A program made the position numbers and the translations under genes. 64,000 nucleotides of DNA from Pantoea sp. GD03673 (lineage in GTDB: Bacteria; Pseudomonadota; Gammaproteobacteria; Enterobacterales; Enterobacteriaceae): the NCBI RefSeq assembly GCF_029844725.1, contig NZ_JAOCKJ010000006.1:124001-188000 (forward strand). Direction: 5' to 3'. Below the pieces are notes generated by a model, which had not been told where the DNA came from, did not search any database, and worked only from the letters and a program-made list of their open reading frames with translations. Positions 21,930 to 31,404 of the stretch are shown here, one piece after another (positions within the stretch are counted from its first letter, which is position 1; the number at the start of each line of letters is the position of its first letter).

Positions 21930-23248
21930 GCCTGTTTTGCCGCCGCCATCAGTGCCTCGATTGCATCGGGCTCTTTCACCACGCTGTCGGTGAGATTTTC
22001 GATGCCCGCTTCAGTGATCACAATGTCATCTTCAATACGGACGCCAATGCCGCGATACTGCGCGGGAACGTCCGCATCCGGTCCGATATAAAGACCCGGC
22101 TCAACAGTTAACACCATGCCCGGTTCCAGAATCCGGTCGCGGCTCGGCGTGCCGTAGTGGCCAACGTCGTGCACATCCAGCCCCAGCCAGTGCCCCAGGC
22201 CATGCATGTAGAACTGACGATGCGCATCTTCAGCGATCAGGGTATCAACGTCGCCTTCCAGAATGCCCAGCTCCACCAGGCCGGTGACCATAATGCGCAC
22301 CACTTCATCATTCACTTCACGAATGCTGATGCCGGGCCGGAACAGCGCAAGCGCCCGGTTCAGTGAAGCCAGCACGATGTCATAAATCGCACGCTGTGCC
22401 GGACTGAATTTGCCGTTAACCGGGAAGGTACGGGTGATATCGCCCGCGTAGCCGTGGAATTCACAGCCTGCATCGATCAGCACCAGTTCGCCATCCCGCA
22501 TTTCACTTTCGTTTTCGGTGTAGTGCAGAATGCAGCCGTTCTCTCCGGCCCCCACGATAGTGTTGTAGGAGGGATAACGCGCGCCATGGCGGGTAAATTC
22601 GTGATGAATCTCCCCTTCAAGCTGGTACTCGAACATGCCGGGCTGGCAGGCTTGCATAGCGCGGGTATGCGCCAGTGCGCTGATTTCCCCGGCGCGGCGT
22701 AACAGCGCCATCTCATCCGCATCTTTAAACAGGCGCATCTCATGCACCCACGGACGCCAGTCGGTGACGGTGGCAGGCGCACTGAGATTCTGGCGAAAAC
22801 CGCGACGCAGCGTATCCATCGCGCTGAACACCAGCGTATCCGCATGGGCGTATTCGCCCTGCGCATGGTAAATCACATCCAGGCCATTCAGCAGCAGGTG
22901 GAGCTGTTCACCGATATCGTTCCAGGGCAAGGCGCGATCAACACCGAGTTTGTCTGGGGCCGCCTCCTGGCCCAGCCGACGGCCAGACCAGACTTCCGCT
23001 GCCGGGTCACGCACGCGGTTAAACAGCACGCTGTGGTTGTGATTTTCATCGCTTTTGATCAGCACCAGTAGTGCGTGTGGCTCATTGAAACCGGTGAAAT
23101 ACCAGAAGTCGCTGCTCTGGCGGAACGGATATTCGGTGTCATTGCTGCGCGTCACTTCAGGCGCAGCAAAGATTAACGCTGCACTGCCTGGCACCATCTT
23201 CGCCAGCAGCGCCTGACGACGCTGCAGGAATCGTTCCAGTGAAATCAT
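21926..23248 (-). CDS. pepP: Xaa-Pro aminopeptidase PepP
   Basis: A 440-residue dimanganese aminopeptidase that removes N-terminal residues before proline. The start is the ATG at 23248 (MISLERFLQRR), preceded by GGGAGTG. The long upstream frame extension is not family-like. All metal ligands are visible in the C-terminal pita-bread domain: two Asp in LIDAGCE and YAGDITRTF, His in HGLGHWLGLDVHD, Glu in TVEPGLYIG and Glu in RIEDDIVIT. It is in an operon with ubiH and ubiI, as in E. coli. Confidence 0.95.
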   Translation of the reverse strand: MISLERFLQRRQALLAKMVPGSAALIFAAPEVTRSNDTEYPFRQSSDFWYFTGFNEPHALLVLIKSDENHNHSVLFNRVRDPAAEVWSGRRLGQEAAPDKLGVDRALPWNDIGEQLHLLLNGLDVIYHAQGEYAHADTLVFSAMDTLRRGFRQNLSAPATVTDWRPWVHEMRLFKDADEMALLRRAGEISALAHTRAMQACQPGMFEYQLEGEIHHEFTRHGARYPSYNTIVGAGENGCILHYTENESEMRDGELVLIDAGCEFHGYAGDITRTFPVNGKFSPAQRAIYDIVLASLNRALALFRPGISIREVNDEVVRIMVTGLVELGILEGDVDTLIAEDAHRQFYMHGLGHWLGLDVHDVGHYGTPSRDRILEPGMVLTVEPGLYIGPDADVPAQYRGIGVRIEDDIVITEAGIENLTDSVVKEPDAIEALMAAAKQA

Positions 23249-23294
23249 CTCTGCACTCCCTGTAAACTGACCGGTTAGACTCGTTGACCTGAAC

Positions 23295-23873
23295 TTAGTG
23301 TAGCGTCGGTTTTTGCACTTCTGGCGCGGTAGGCTGCGGCCGGGTAAACGTATCGTGGCAGAGCAGTGCGGCCACGCGCACATATTCAATCACCTCTTCC
23401 AGCGACTGCTCCAGCTCTTCCTGGTCTTCATCTTCTTCGTAACCGAGCTGTGCGATAGTACGCAGATCGTCGATTGCTTCGCCGGTTTCGCCGGTGACTT
23501 TATCCAGTTTAGGCTGTGTGACGCCCAGGCCGAGCAGAAAATGGTTAACCCAGCCCGCCAGCGCATCCGCACGGTCAAATACGGTGATGTCATCGTCAGC
23601 AGGCAGCAGCAGCTGGAACAGGAAGCCGTCATCTTCCAGCGTGGTCGCCGTATGCTCATGCAGCGCCGCCAGCGGCACAGCAAGAGTGTGTGAAAACGCC
23701 ATGCCTTCGTTAGCCAGATCGTGTACCAGCGTTTTCCAGCTGGTGTCCTGGTTGCCGCCGCAAAGGATCCCGCTCAGCAGGCCGTGCATTTCTGCGGGCG
23801 TCATTCCAACGCCCTGCTGTGAAAGCACTGCCGCGAGCGCGTTGTAATCGGGGGTTGCGTTCTGTAAGGACAT
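23295..23873 (-). CDS. ygfB: UPF0149 family protein YgfB
   Basis: A 192-residue acidic protein of the UPF0149 (YgfB/YecA) family, unusually rich in Asp and Glu near [16 protein letters not shown]. The core DYNALAAVL...[14 protein letters not shown] is the family signature. Biochemical function is not established in E. coli; a regulatory role in beta-lactam resistance has been described in Pseudomonas. It lies 46 bp upstream of pepP in the same direction and diverges from zapA. Confidence 0.92.
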   Translation of the reverse strand: MSLQNATPDYNALAAVLSQQGVGMTPAEMHGLLSGILCGGNQDTSWKTLVHDLANEGMAFSHTLAVPLAALHEHTATTLEDDGFLFQLLLPADDDITVFDRADALAGWVNHFLLGLGVTQPKLDKVTGETGEAIDDLRTIAQLGYEEDEDQEELEQSLEEVIEYVRVAALLCHDTFTRPQPTAPEVQKPTLH

Positions 23874-24043
23874 AAGTTTTCATCGTCGTTGGCAGAATAA
23901 GTTCGTGTTATGCTACCACTAGCTGCCTCAAGGTTTCCAGAAAAGGGGTTGTATCTTATTTCGTGGGTCTATATAGTTGCCCGCCTCCCAAGCCATTGAC
24001 TGCTAAGGGAGTTGCGAGCGAAGTAATCAGTCAGGAAGGTGGC

Positions 24044-24373
24044 ATGTCTGCACAACCGGTAGATTTACAAATTTTTGGTCGTTCGTTGAGAGTGAATTGT
24101 CCGCCAGAGCAGCAAGATGCGCTCAATAGTGCGGCTGAAGATCTCAATCAACGGTTGCAAGATCTAAAAGTTCGCACTAGAGTCACAAATACAGAACAAC
24201 TGGTGTTCATCGCCGCGTTAAACGTCTGCCACGAGCTGGCGCAAGAGAAAGTGAAAACGCGCGATTATGCTGCTAATATGGAACAGCGCATTCGTATGCT
24301 GCAGCAGACAATTGAACAGGCACTGGTTGAGCAAGGTCGCATCTCTGAGCGTGAGGGTGCGAAGTTCGAATAA
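24044..24373 (+). CDS. zapA: Cell division protein ZapA
   Basis: A 109-residue FtsZ-ring stabiliser. The N-terminal globular part binds FtsZ ([17 protein letters not shown]), and the C-terminal half (about 60-100) is a coiled coil for tetramerisation. The start is the ATG at 24044 with GGAAGGTGG upstream. The in-frame extension to 23963 lacks similarity. It is divergent from ygfB and followed by 6S RNA, as in E. coli. Confidence 0.94.
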   Translation: MSAQPVDLQIFGRSLRVNCPPEQQDALNSAAEDLNQRLQDLKVRTRVTNTEQLVFIAALNVCHELAQEKVKTRDYAANMEQRIRMLQQTIEQALVEQGRISEREGAKFE

Positions 24374-24413
24374 AACTTCATGGTTGCTACAGTCAAAGTA
24401 ACGGTGAGGTAAA

Positions 24414-24597
24414 TTTTCTCTGAGATGTTTGCATGTGGGCCAGTCCCCTGAGCCGATATTTCGAAAAAACAGAATGTGACGCTCTGTAACCTGTGTGCAT
24501 GCTCGGTTCGTCCGAGAAGCCTGATGGTTACGACGGCATGTTCACCTTGAACCAAGGGTTCAAGGGTTACAGCCTACGGCGGCATCTCGGAGATCTC
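24414..24597 (+). ncRNA. ssrS: 6S RNA
   Basis: 6S RNA mimics an open promoter and holds sigma-70 RNA polymerase in stationary phase. Conserved stretches are easy to see: GGGCCAGTCCCCTGAGCCGA near the 5' end, GCATGCTCGG, GTCCGAGAAGCCT, and CACCTTGAACCAAGGGTTCA followed by GGCGGCATCTCGGAGAT at the 3' end. The closing stem pairs CTCTGAGATG with CATCTCGGAG. It occupies the usual place between zapA and the 5-formyl-THF cyclo-ligase gene. Ends are set by alignment from memory to E. coli 6S and could be off by a few bases. Confidence 0.95.
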
Positions 24598-24674
24598 CCT
24601 TTCTGCAGTCCTGCTTCACTCCCCGGACCGACATGTTATAGTCGCTTATCAGCGGCTAATCCGGCGGGGAAATC

Positions 24675-25283
24675 ATGTCTGAACCTTCCATATCAGCACC
24701 TTCAATGTTACAGCGTCAGGCGATTCGTCAGCAGGTACGTCATCTTCGTCGTGCGATGACGGATGAGCAGCAGGCCCAGGCGGCTGAGCAACTCGCTGAA
24801 CTTGCCCTTAACTACGCCCCGCTCTCAGCCGCACGCACTATTGCTCTGTTTTTATCGGTTGATGGGGAGCTGAATACCCGCCCGCTGATCGCCCGGCTCT
24901 GGCACCTTAAGAAAGCGGTCTATCTGCCGGTTTTACATCCTTTCTCCCCCGGTAATCTGCTGTTTTTGCGCTACTCGCCCGAAACGCCATTGCGCCTGAA
25001 TAAACTTCGCATTCCCGAACCGATGCTCGATATCCGGCAGTTGATCACGCTTGATCAGCTGGATCTGATGATGGTGCCGCTGGTGGCGTTTGATCAGCAG
25101 GGGCAGCGACTGGGGATGGGCGGCGGTTTCTACGATCGGACCCTGCAGAACTGGCGACAGCACGGTTTTTTGCCCGTCGGTCTGGCACACGACTGTCAGC
25201 AGGTTGATACACTGCCGGTGGCGGAATGGGATGTGCCTTTGCCTGCGGTGATGACACCGTCAAAACTCTGGCAGTGGGAGTAG
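24675..25283 (+). CDS. ygfA: 5-formyltetrahydrofolate cyclo-ligase (YgfA/Fau)
   Basis: A 202-residue ATP-dependent enzyme that converts 5-formyl-THF to 5,10-methenyl-THF. Signature motifs: a basic N-terminal region RQQVRHLRRAM, FLSVDGELNTRPL, and GQRLGMGGGFYDRTL near residue 150. The ATG at 24675 follows GGCGGGGA. It gives about 20 residues more than the E. coli protein, so a downstream start is possible. It is cotranscribed with 6S RNA, the known arrangement linked to stress persistence. Confidence 0.93.
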   Translation: MSEPSISAPSMLQRQAIRQQVRHLRRAMTDEQQAQAAEQLAELALNYAPLSAARTIALFLSVDGELNTRPLIARLWHLKKAVYLPVLHPFSPGNLLFLRYSPETPLRLNKLRIPEPMLDIRQLITLDQLDLMMVPLVAFDQQGQRLGMGGGFYDRTLQNWRQHGFLPVGLAHDCQQVDTLPVAEWDVPLPAVMTPSKLWQWE

Positions 25284-25375
25284 AAGTGTTAAGAAACAGG
25301 CGCAGTGAAGCGCCTGAGATTACTGGCATTGCTGCCCTGTTAGCGGTGAGATTTATCAGATTCAGGTGTCTCAAT

Positions 25376-25405
25376 AGCCTGTAGCGCCACTAAACGCTAC
25401 AGGCT
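25376..25405. terminator. Strong hairpin between ygfA and serA (convergent)
   Basis: AGCCTGTAGCG, an 8-base loop, then CGCTACAGGCT form a perfect 11-bp stem between two convergent genes, 12 bp from the serA stop. No T run is present on either side, so it is probably a 3'-end hairpin used by both transcripts rather than a textbook intrinsic terminator. Confidence 0.55.
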
Positions 25406-25417
25406 GTAACGATCCGC

Positions 25418-26656
25418 TTAGTAAAGCAGACGGGCGCGGATGGTGCCCGGAATGGCTTTCATCAGCTGCAGCGCGTTCTCAGCCACTTCTGGCTCTGCAT
25501 CAATATCGATGACCACATAGCCCATAAACGGCGAGGTTTGCAGATACTGGGCGGCGATGTTGATGCCCTGCTCAGCAAAAATCTGGTTGATGGCCGTCAG
25601 CACGCCGGGACGGTTCTCATGGATGTGCAGCAGACGACTGGCACTGATACCGTGAATCGGCAACGACACTTCCGGGAAATTCACCGCTGACAGGGTTGAA
25701 CCGTTATCGGAATATTTCGCCAGCTTGCCTGCGACTTCAATCCCGATATTCTCCTGCGCTTCTTCCGTCGACCCGCCAATGTGTGGCGTCAGGATCACGT
25801 TGTCGAACTCACTGAGCGGAGAGATAAAGGGATCGCTGTTAGTCGCCGGTTCGACCGGGAAGACGTCGATGGCAGCGCCACCGACATGCTTACTGGCCAG
25901 CGCATCACACAGCGCCGGGATATCCACTACCGTACCGCGTGAGGCGTTAATCAGCAGCGCACCAGGCTTCATCTGCGCCAGCTGCTCTGCACCCATCATA
26001 TTCTGTGTAGAGACGGTTTCAGGGACGTGCAGGCTGACAACGTCGCTCATGTTGAGCAAATCTGCCATATGACGTACCTGCGTGGCATTACCCAGCGGCA
26101 GCTTATTTTCAATGTCGTAGAAGAAGACATGCATGCCCAGGCTTTCTGCCAGGACGCCCAGCTGCATCCCGATATGACCGTAGCCGATGATACCCAGCTT
26201 TTTGCCACGCGCTTCAAATGAGCCTTTGGCATTTTTATTCCAGATGCCACGGTGTGCTTTCGCATTCGCTTCCGGGATGCCACGCAGCATCAGCAGCATC
26301 TCGCCAATGACCAGCTCAGCCACCGAACGGGTGTTAGAGAACGGCGCATTAAATACCGGGATACCCCGGCTGGCAGCCGCCTGCAGATCAACCTGGTTAG
26401 TACCGATACAGAAACAGCCAACGGCGACCAGCTTTTCGGCCGCCGCAAAAATCTCTTCAGTGAGCTGGGAGCGGGAACGGATACCAATGAAGTGCGCATC
26501 GCGGATTGATGCTTTTAACGCGTCGGAGTCCAGTGCGCCCTTGTGGAATTCGATGTTGGTATAGCCTGCAGCCCGCAGGTTCTCCAGCGCGCTCTGATGG
26601 ACACCTTCCACCAGCAGGAACTTAATCTTATCTTTTTCCAGTGATACCTTTGCCAT
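25418..26656 (-). CDS. serA: D-3-phosphoglycerate dehydrogenase
   Basis: A 412-residue first enzyme of serine synthesis, feedback-inhibited by serine. The NAD-binding Rossmann domain has GYGHIGMQLG near residue 160, the catalytic Arg in NASRGTVVD and His in TPHIGGSTEEAQENIG. The C-terminal ACT domain carries HIHENRPGV, whose His and Asn correspond to the serine-binding residues of E. coli SerA. AGGATCGGGAA precedes the ATG. It converges with ygfA. The 279-bp upstream gap contains a CRP-like site, in keeping with the Lrp/CRP-controlled serA promoters of E. coli. Confidence 0.97.
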   Translation of the reverse strand: MAKVSLEKDKIKFLLVEGVHQSALENLRAAGYTNIEFHKGALDSDALKASIRDAHFIGIRSRSQLTEEIFAAAEKLVAVGCFCIGTNQVDLQAAASRGIPVFNAPFSNTRSVAELVIGEMLLMLRGIPEANAKAHRGIWNKNAKGSFEARGKKLGIIGYGHIGMQLGVLAESLGMHVFFYDIENKLPLGNATQVRHMADLLNMSDVVSLHVPETVSTQNMMGAEQLAQMKPGALLINASRGTVVDIPALCDALASKHVGGAAIDVFPVEPATNSDPFISPLSEFDNVILTPHIGGSTEEAQENIGIEVAGKLAKYSDNGSTLSAVNFPEVSLPIHGISASRLLHIHENRPGVLTAINQIFAEQGINIAAQYLQTSPFMGYVVIDIDAEPEVAENALQLMKAIPGTIRARLLY

Positions 26657-26849
26657 TTCCCGATCCTATTCAGCATTCAATGAGGACTACCATAAGCCAG
26701 CCTTCTGTCAAAATATCAAAAAAATCGCGTCCGGCAATACAAACGATTGCCCGGCAGCCAGCACGGCAACGGCTGGCAACCGCACATTGCCGGACAAAAT
26801 CGTGAAGTCGGTAAATAAGAGAGAATGAACCCGCTGCCGATGACGCTTA

Positions 26850-26865
26850 TGTGACATAAGTCACC
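26850..26865. promoter_or_regulatory. CRP-like site upstream of serA
   Basis: TGTGA-CATAAG-TCACC matches the CRP consensus at 9 of 10 arm positions. It lies about 195 bp upstream of the serA start codon, between rpiA and serA. CRP control of a distal serA promoter is reported for E. coli. Here the link is inferred from position only. Confidence 0.5.
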
Positions 26866-26901
26866 AAATTTCACCGACGCGAGAAAAGATGATTTGCAGG
26901 C

Positions 26902-26930
26902 AGAAATAACCGGCGCCGCCCCGACGCCGG
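26902..26930 (-). terminator. Probable rpiA terminator
   Basis: On the minus strand, CCGGCG, a 9-base loop and CGCCGG are followed by TTATTTCTG. The short GC stem plus T-rich tail lies 6 bp after the rpiA stop. Moderate strength. Confidence 0.5.
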
Positions 26931-26935
26931 ACAGA

Positions 26936-27595
26936 TCATTTTTTGATGGTTTTCACGCCATCTGGTCCGCCGATCAATGCGATATCGGCTCCGCGCGCGG
27001 CAAACAGGCCAACGGTGACCACGCCAGGCAGCGCATTGATGGCTTTTTCCAGCTCGATGGGATCGAGAATACGCAGATTATGCACATCGAGAATAATGTT
27101 GCCGTTATCCGTGACCACGTTCTGACGATACTCAGGCAGGCCACCCATTTTCACCAGCTCACGCGCCACGTAACTCCGCGCCATGGGAATCACTTCCACA
27201 GGCAGCGGGAACCGACCCAGTACATCCACCTCTTTTGAGGCGTCAGCGATACAGATAAAGGTCCTGGCTACCGCGGCCACAATTTTTTCACGCGTCAGCG
27301 CTGCCCCACCGCCTTTGATCATCTGCATCTGTGGATTGATCTCATCCGCGCCGTCAACGTACACCGACAGCTCGTCAATCTCGTTCAGGTCGAACACCTG
27401 AATGCCCAGGCTTTTCAGCTTCTGGGTAGAGGCATCTGAGCTGGAGACGGCACCTTCGATCTGATGCCTGACCGTGGCAAGCGCATCAATAAAGTGGGCA
27501 GCCGTGGATCCGGTGCCTACGCCAACAACGGTGCCCGGCTGCACGTAGTCAAGTGCAGCCCAGCCAACGGCTTTTTTCAGTTCATCCTGGGTCAT
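26936..27595 (-). CDS. rpiA: Ribose-5-phosphate isomerase A
   Basis: A 219-residue enzyme of the non-oxidative pentose phosphate pathway, same length as in E. coli. Signatures: [15 protein letters not shown] (phosphate-binding), DGADEINPQ with catalytic Asp, and [12 protein letters not shown] with the conserved Lys and Glu. It has its own upstream region and is divergent from argP across 182 bp. It functions with transketolase TktA, also in this window. Confidence 0.97.
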   Translation of the reverse strand: MTQDELKKAVGWAALDYVQPGTVVGVGTGSTAAHFIDALATVRHQIEGAVSSSDASTQKLKSLGIQVFDLNEIDELSVYVDGADEINPQMQMIKGGGAALTREKIVAAVARTFICIADASKEVDVLGRFPLPVEVIPMARSYVARELVKMGGLPEYRQNVVTDNGNIILDVHNLRILDPIELEKAINALPGVVTVGLFAARGADIALIGGPDGVKTIKK

Positions 27596-27777
27596 GGTAT
27601 GTTTAAAACCTGTGCGACAACGAAGTGCGCGTAGTATAAAACAAGGCTTGCTGAAAATGCTCGGCTGACCGATGTGGATTTATCGCTTTGGAAGCCAGCC
27701 CACAAAAAACAAGAGAGCCATCACAGGTGATACTTTTGTGGCATAGTGACGTCCACCCTGAAGGAGAGAAAAGAACA

Positions 27778-28683
27778 ATGAAACGCCCGGATTATCGAAC
27801 GCTTCAGGCGCTGGATTCAGTGATCCGCGAACGCGGGTTTGAGCGTGCCGCACAAAAGCTGTGTATCACCCAGTCGGCAGTTTCACAGCGTATCAAGCAG
27901 CTGGAGAACCTGTTTGGTCAGCCGCTGCTGGTGCGCACCGTGCCGCCGCGTCCGACCGAACAGGGGCAAAAACTGCTGGCGTTACTGCATCAGGTGGAAC
28001 TGCTGGAAGAGGAGTGGCTGGGCGATGAGAACAGTGGGACGACGCCGCTGCTGCTGTCGCTGGCGGTCAATGCGGACAGTCTGGCGACCTGGCTGCTGCC
28101 CGCACTGAAAGATGTGCTGGCAGACTCACCGGTGCGTCTGAATCTGCAGGTTGAGGATGAAACCCGCACGCAGGAGCGTCTGCGTCGGGGTGAAGTGGTG
28201 GGTGCGGTGAGTATTCAGCCGCAGCCGCTGCCGAGCTGCCTCGTGGATCAGCTCGGCGCGCTCGACTATCTGTTTGTGGCGTCACGCGATTTTGCCGACC
28301 GGTTCTTCCCAAACGGCGTTACCCGCTCTGCCCTGCTGAAAGCGCCTGCGGTGGCGTTTGACCACCTGGATGACATGCATCAGGCCTTCCTGCAGCAGAA
28401 CTTTGACCTCTCTCCGGGCAGCGTCCCCTGCCACATCGTGAACTCCTCTGAAGCCTTTGTGCAGATGGCACGACAGGGTTCGACCTGCTGTATGATCCCG
28501 CATCTGCAGATTGAGCGTGAGCTGGCGAGCGGAGAGTTAATCGATTTGACGCCGGGGCTGTGTCAGCGCCGGATGCTCTACTGGCATCGGTTTGCACCGG
28601 AAAGCCGGTTAATGCGTCGGGTGACCGATGCGCTGATTGCGCATGGCCATCGGGTTCTGCGTCAGGATGATGTCGCGGCCTGA
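27778..28683 (+). CDS. argP: LysR-type regulator ArgP (IciA)
   Basis: A 301-residue LysR-family activator responding to arginine and lysine; it controls argO, dapB, lysC and others. The N-terminal winged HTH covers residues 1-60 ([20 protein letters not shown]). The C-terminal effector-binding domain starts near residue 90. The start is the ATG at 27778, preceded by AAGGAGAG. The track upstream is not family-like. Its classic target argO lies about 1 kb away in this window. It is divergent from rpiA and convergent with yggE through a bidirectional terminator. Confidence 0.94.
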   Translation: MKRPDYRTLQALDSVIRERGFERAAQKLCITQSAVSQRIKQLENLFGQPLLVRTVPPRPTEQGQKLLALLHQVELLEEEWLGDENSGTTPLLLSLAVNADSLATWLLPALKDVLADSPVRLNLQVEDETRTQERLRRGEVVGAVSIQPQPLPSCLVDQLGALDYLFVASRDFADRFFPNGVTRSALLKAPAVAFDHLDDMHQAFLQQNFDLSPGSVPCHIVNSSEAFVQMARQGSTCCMIPHLQIERELASGELIDLTPGLCQRRMLYWHRFAPESRLMRRVTDALIAHGHRVLRQDDVAA

Positions 28684-28686
28684 AAA

Positions 28687-28712
28687 CAAAAACGGGGCGA
28701 AAGCCCCGTTTT
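28687..28712. terminator. Bidirectional terminator between argP and yggE
   Basis: AACGGGGC-GAAA-GCCCCGTT is a perfect 8-bp stem with a stable GAAA tetraloop, flanked by A-rich and T-rich sides so that it can terminate both converging transcripts. Confidence 0.9.
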
Positions 28713-28715
28713 GCA

Positions 28716-29438
28716 TTATGGCGTGTTGGGCTTAAGCTCAAACACCACATCAACCTGATCGTCAAAGTTGATGCTCTGCTGATCGTAGGTCTCCTGCGCC
28801 GAAGTATCTGCTGCCGCAGCCGCTTTATACATGCGGTTCATAGGCATCGGCTGATAGTTGGCGACCTGATAACGGATGCTGTAGATCGATCCCAGCTTCG
28901 CATTGAAGCCTTCAGCCAGCTGAGATGCCTGCTGGGTGGCGTTTTTAATCGCCGCTTTACGCGCCTGATCTTTGTAGCTTTCCGGGTTTGCCACGCCCAA
29001 TTCAACGCTACGCACCTCATTCAGACCTGACTTCAGCGCCCCATCCAGCAGGTCATTCAGCTTGTCCAGCTGGCGCAGGGTTACCTGAACCTGACGCACT
29101 GCACGGTAGCCTTTCAGGACCGATTTACCCTCTTTGGTGTAATCGTACTCTGGCTGCGTGCTCAGGTTAGCCGCATCGATATCTTTCTTCTCGATACCGT
29201 TTTTCTGCAGAAAATCGAAATATTGCGCAACCCGGCTATCCGCCTGCTTTTTCGCATCTGCGGCATCTTTCGACGACACGTTCACCACGATAGAGATCGT
29301 CGCGATATCAGGACGGGCATCGACCGTTGCCTTGCCTGAGGTCACCACGTGCGGTCCGTTGGGTAACTCATCAGCGTGTACGCCAGGCAATGCCCCGGCG
29401 CTCATGATTGCGGCCAGAGCCAATGCTTTCAGTTTCAT
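28716..29438 (-). CDS. yggE: Periplasmic SIMPL-domain protein YggE
   Basis: A 240-residue DUF541 (SIMPL) protein with a Sec signal peptide (residues 1-22, ending near GVHADE). The start is the ATG at 29438, directly preceded by AAGGAGGAC. The 13 upstream in-frame codons are not needed. E. coli YggE is reported to lower oxidative stress. Family features such as VTSGKATVDARPDIATI and GYRAVRQVQVTLR are conserved. It lies between argP and argO, as in many enterics. Confidence 0.93.
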   Translation of the reverse strand: MKLKALALAAIMSAGALPGVHADELPNGPHVVTSGKATVDARPDIATISIVVNVSSKDAADAKKQADSRVAQYFDFLQKNGIEKKDIDAANLSTQPEYDYTKEGKSVLKGYRAVRQVQVTLRQLDKLNDLLDGALKSGLNEVRSVELGVANPESYKDQARKAAIKNATQQASQLAEGFNAKLGSIYSIRYQVANYQPMPMNRMYKAAAAADTSAQETYDQQSINFDDQVDVVFELKPNTP

Positions 29439-29582
29439 GAAAGTCCTCCTTGAAAAGGTCACTATGACGGCTTCCAACCGGCGAAGCCCGACAGCGCATC
29501 GGTATGCGCCATGCTTTGAGTGGTCATTATGGCAAAAGTTCGCCCGCAGCGCGGCAATTACCGCGATGGATCAGGGCTGAGA

Positions 29583-30206
29583 TCAAAAACCCGTCATGCC
29601 CTGGCGCGCCAGCTGCAAAGCGATAAACCACATTACCGCGCCGACCAGAAGGTTGATTATGCGCTGTGCTTTCGCAGTGCGCAGGCGCGGTGACAGCCAC
29701 GCGGCCAGCAGCGCCAGACCGAAGAACCAGAGGATCGATGCGCTGATGGTACCCAGCGCGAACCACTGACGTGCCGTGGTGGTCGGCAACTGACCGCCCA
29801 GACTGCCCAGCACCACAAAGGTGTCGAGATAGACGTGCGGATTGAGCCAGGTTACCGCCAGCAGCGTCGCGATAATACGCCCCCTGCTCTGCTTTAACGG
29901 CTCGCCATCCGCCATATCGGCGTCCCCCCGGTACGCACTTTGAAGCGCACCCCAGCCATACCAGAGCAGAAACGCCACGCCCGCCCAGGTGATCACCATC
30001 AGCAGCAGAGGAGACTGGCTCAGCAACGCGCTGCCGCCAAAGATGCCGCCGCATATCAGCAGAATATCGCTCAGCGAACAGAGTGCCGCCGTCATCAGAT
30101 GATAGTGACGCTTCACGCCCTGATTCATCACAAAAGCGTTCTGCGGCCCCAGCGGCAGGATCAGTGCAGCACCCAGGGCAAGCCCCTGAAAGTAGAGAGA
30201 TAACAC
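29583..30206 (-). CDS. argO: Arginine exporter ArgO (LysE family)
   Basis: A 207-residue LysE/RhtB-type exporter with about six transmembrane helices. The N-terminal motif [23 protein letters not shown] is characteristic. It exports arginine (and canavanine) and in E. coli is activated by ArgP, whose gene is nearby. A promoter should lie in 30207-30300, an AT-rich stretch, but I could not fix its elements. Confidence 0.93.
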   Translation of the reverse strand: MLSLYFQGLALGAALILPLGPQNAFVMNQGVKRHYHLMTAALCSLSDILLICGGIFGGSALLSQSPLLLMVITWAGVAFLLWYGWGALQSAYRGDADMADGEPLKQSRGRIIATLLAVTWLNPHVYLDTFVVLGSLGGQLPTTTARQWFALGTISASILWFFGLALLAAWLSPRLRTAKAQRIINLLVGAVMWFIALQLARQGMTGF

Positions 30207-30295
30207 AGGATTACGTCCTCACATGGTCAGATGTGGAGAAGTATAAAGAGAGGGGATGATTAGCGGAAATTGAAAGAATTAATCTGCGATTAGAG

Positions 30296-30322
30296 AAATT
30301 AATGGGCGACAGACGCCGCCCA
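30296..30322 (-). terminator. Probable mscS terminator
   Basis: On the minus strand, TGGGCG, an 8-base loop and CGCCCA are followed by TTAATTTC, 9 bp after the mscS stop. Confidence 0.55.
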
Positions 30323-30330
30323 TCGACTGA

Positions 30331-31212
30331 TTACTGCGGCTGAACCTGCGTCTCTGCGGCTTCAGGCGCGGATTTCTGATGCAGATGCACATCCATCTGC
30401 GGGAAAGGAATGCCAATGCCTTTTGAATCCAGCGTACGCTTGAAGTTCTTCAGCAGGTCCCAGTAAACGTCCTGCAGGTCTCCACTGTTGCTCCAGCAGC
30501 GCACCACAAAGTTCATTGAAGACGCGGCCAGTTCGTTAAGACCGATCTGAATGCCCTTCTCTTTCAGTACGCGGCTGTCGGCTTCAACAACCTGCTTCAG
30601 TAAGGCGATCACTTCATCCACATCGGCTTCATAGGCGACGCCAATGATAAATTCATTGCGGCGAACCGGCTCACGCGAGAAGTTGACGATGTTTCCGCTG
30701 ATAATCTTGCCGTTTGGCACCACAACGAATTTGCCATCAGCCGTTCTGAGTGTGGTGGAAAAAATCTGCACATGCAGCACGGTTCCCATCACGCCACCCA
30801 GGTCAACAAACTCGCCGGTACGGAACGGACGGAATGTGACCAGCAGTACGCCTGCGGCCAGGTTTGAAAGCGACCCCTGTAAGGCCAGACCCACAGCAAG
30901 ACCGGCGGCACCCAGCACGGCAATCACCGACGCCGTCTGCACCCCAATACGTCCCAGCGCGGCGATAATGGTAAAGGCGATAACGCCGTAGCGCACCAGT
31001 GCAGAGAGGAAATCCGCTACCGTCGCGTCAATATGACGGGCGCGTAACAGGCGGTTGACCGTGTTAGAGATAATGCGGGCGATAATCATCCCGACAATAA
31101 TGATGGCGATAGCGGCAACGATATTAACCGCATAGCTGAGGATCAGTGCCTGATTGCGTATCAGCCAGTTGCCTGCGTTATTGATGCCGTCGACGACGTG
31201 TAACTCTTCCAT
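30331..31212 (-). CDS. mscS: Small-conductance mechanosensitive channel MscS
   Basis: A 293-residue heptameric channel that opens on hypo-osmotic shock (E. coli 286). Three N-terminal transmembrane helices are visible. The pore helix has the Ala/Gly packing pattern [21 protein letters not shown] at about 92-112, followed by the cytoplasmic beta and alpha/beta domains ([22 protein letters not shown]). The last ~15 residues are a Gln/Pro-rich tail longer than in E. coli. It is monocistronic, downstream of fbaA beyond a terminator. Confidence 0.96.
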   Translation of the reverse strand: MEELHVVDGINNAGNWLIRNQALILSYAVNIVAAIAIIIVGMIIARIISNTVNRLLRARHIDATVADFLSALVRYGVIAFTIIAALGRIGVQTASVIAVLGAAGLAVGLALQGSLSNLAAGVLLVTFRPFRTGEFVDLGGVMGTVLHVQIFSTTLRTADGKFVVVPNGKIISGNIVNFSREPVRRNEFIIGVAYEADVDEVIALLKQVVEADSRVLKEKGIQIGLNELAASSMNFVVRCWSNSGDLQDVYWDLLKNFKRTLDSKGIGIPFPQMDVHLHQKSAPEAAETQVQPQ

Positions 31213-31356
31213 TAATAAGCCCTGTTGTTAGATTCCCACCGGGGAATGAAAAAACTGCCAGATGTAATCCGACACCCTGCTACCAAGGGTAATCAATTAT
31301 GAGCTGAATCGCCAAACTGCCCGGCGTTTAAGCCCCCGATTTCCGGAAATGATGCA

Positions 31357-31386
31357 TAAAAAAAGGCCCTTTCGGGCCTTTTTTGT
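31357..31386 (-). terminator. Terminator of the epd-pgk-fbaA operon
   Basis: AAAAAAGGCCC-TTTC-GGGCCTTTTTT is a compact, symmetric hairpin with A and T runs on both sides, 19 bp after the fbaA stop. Confidence 0.92.
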
Positions 31387-31404
31387 ACAGTAACCACGAA
31401 TCAG

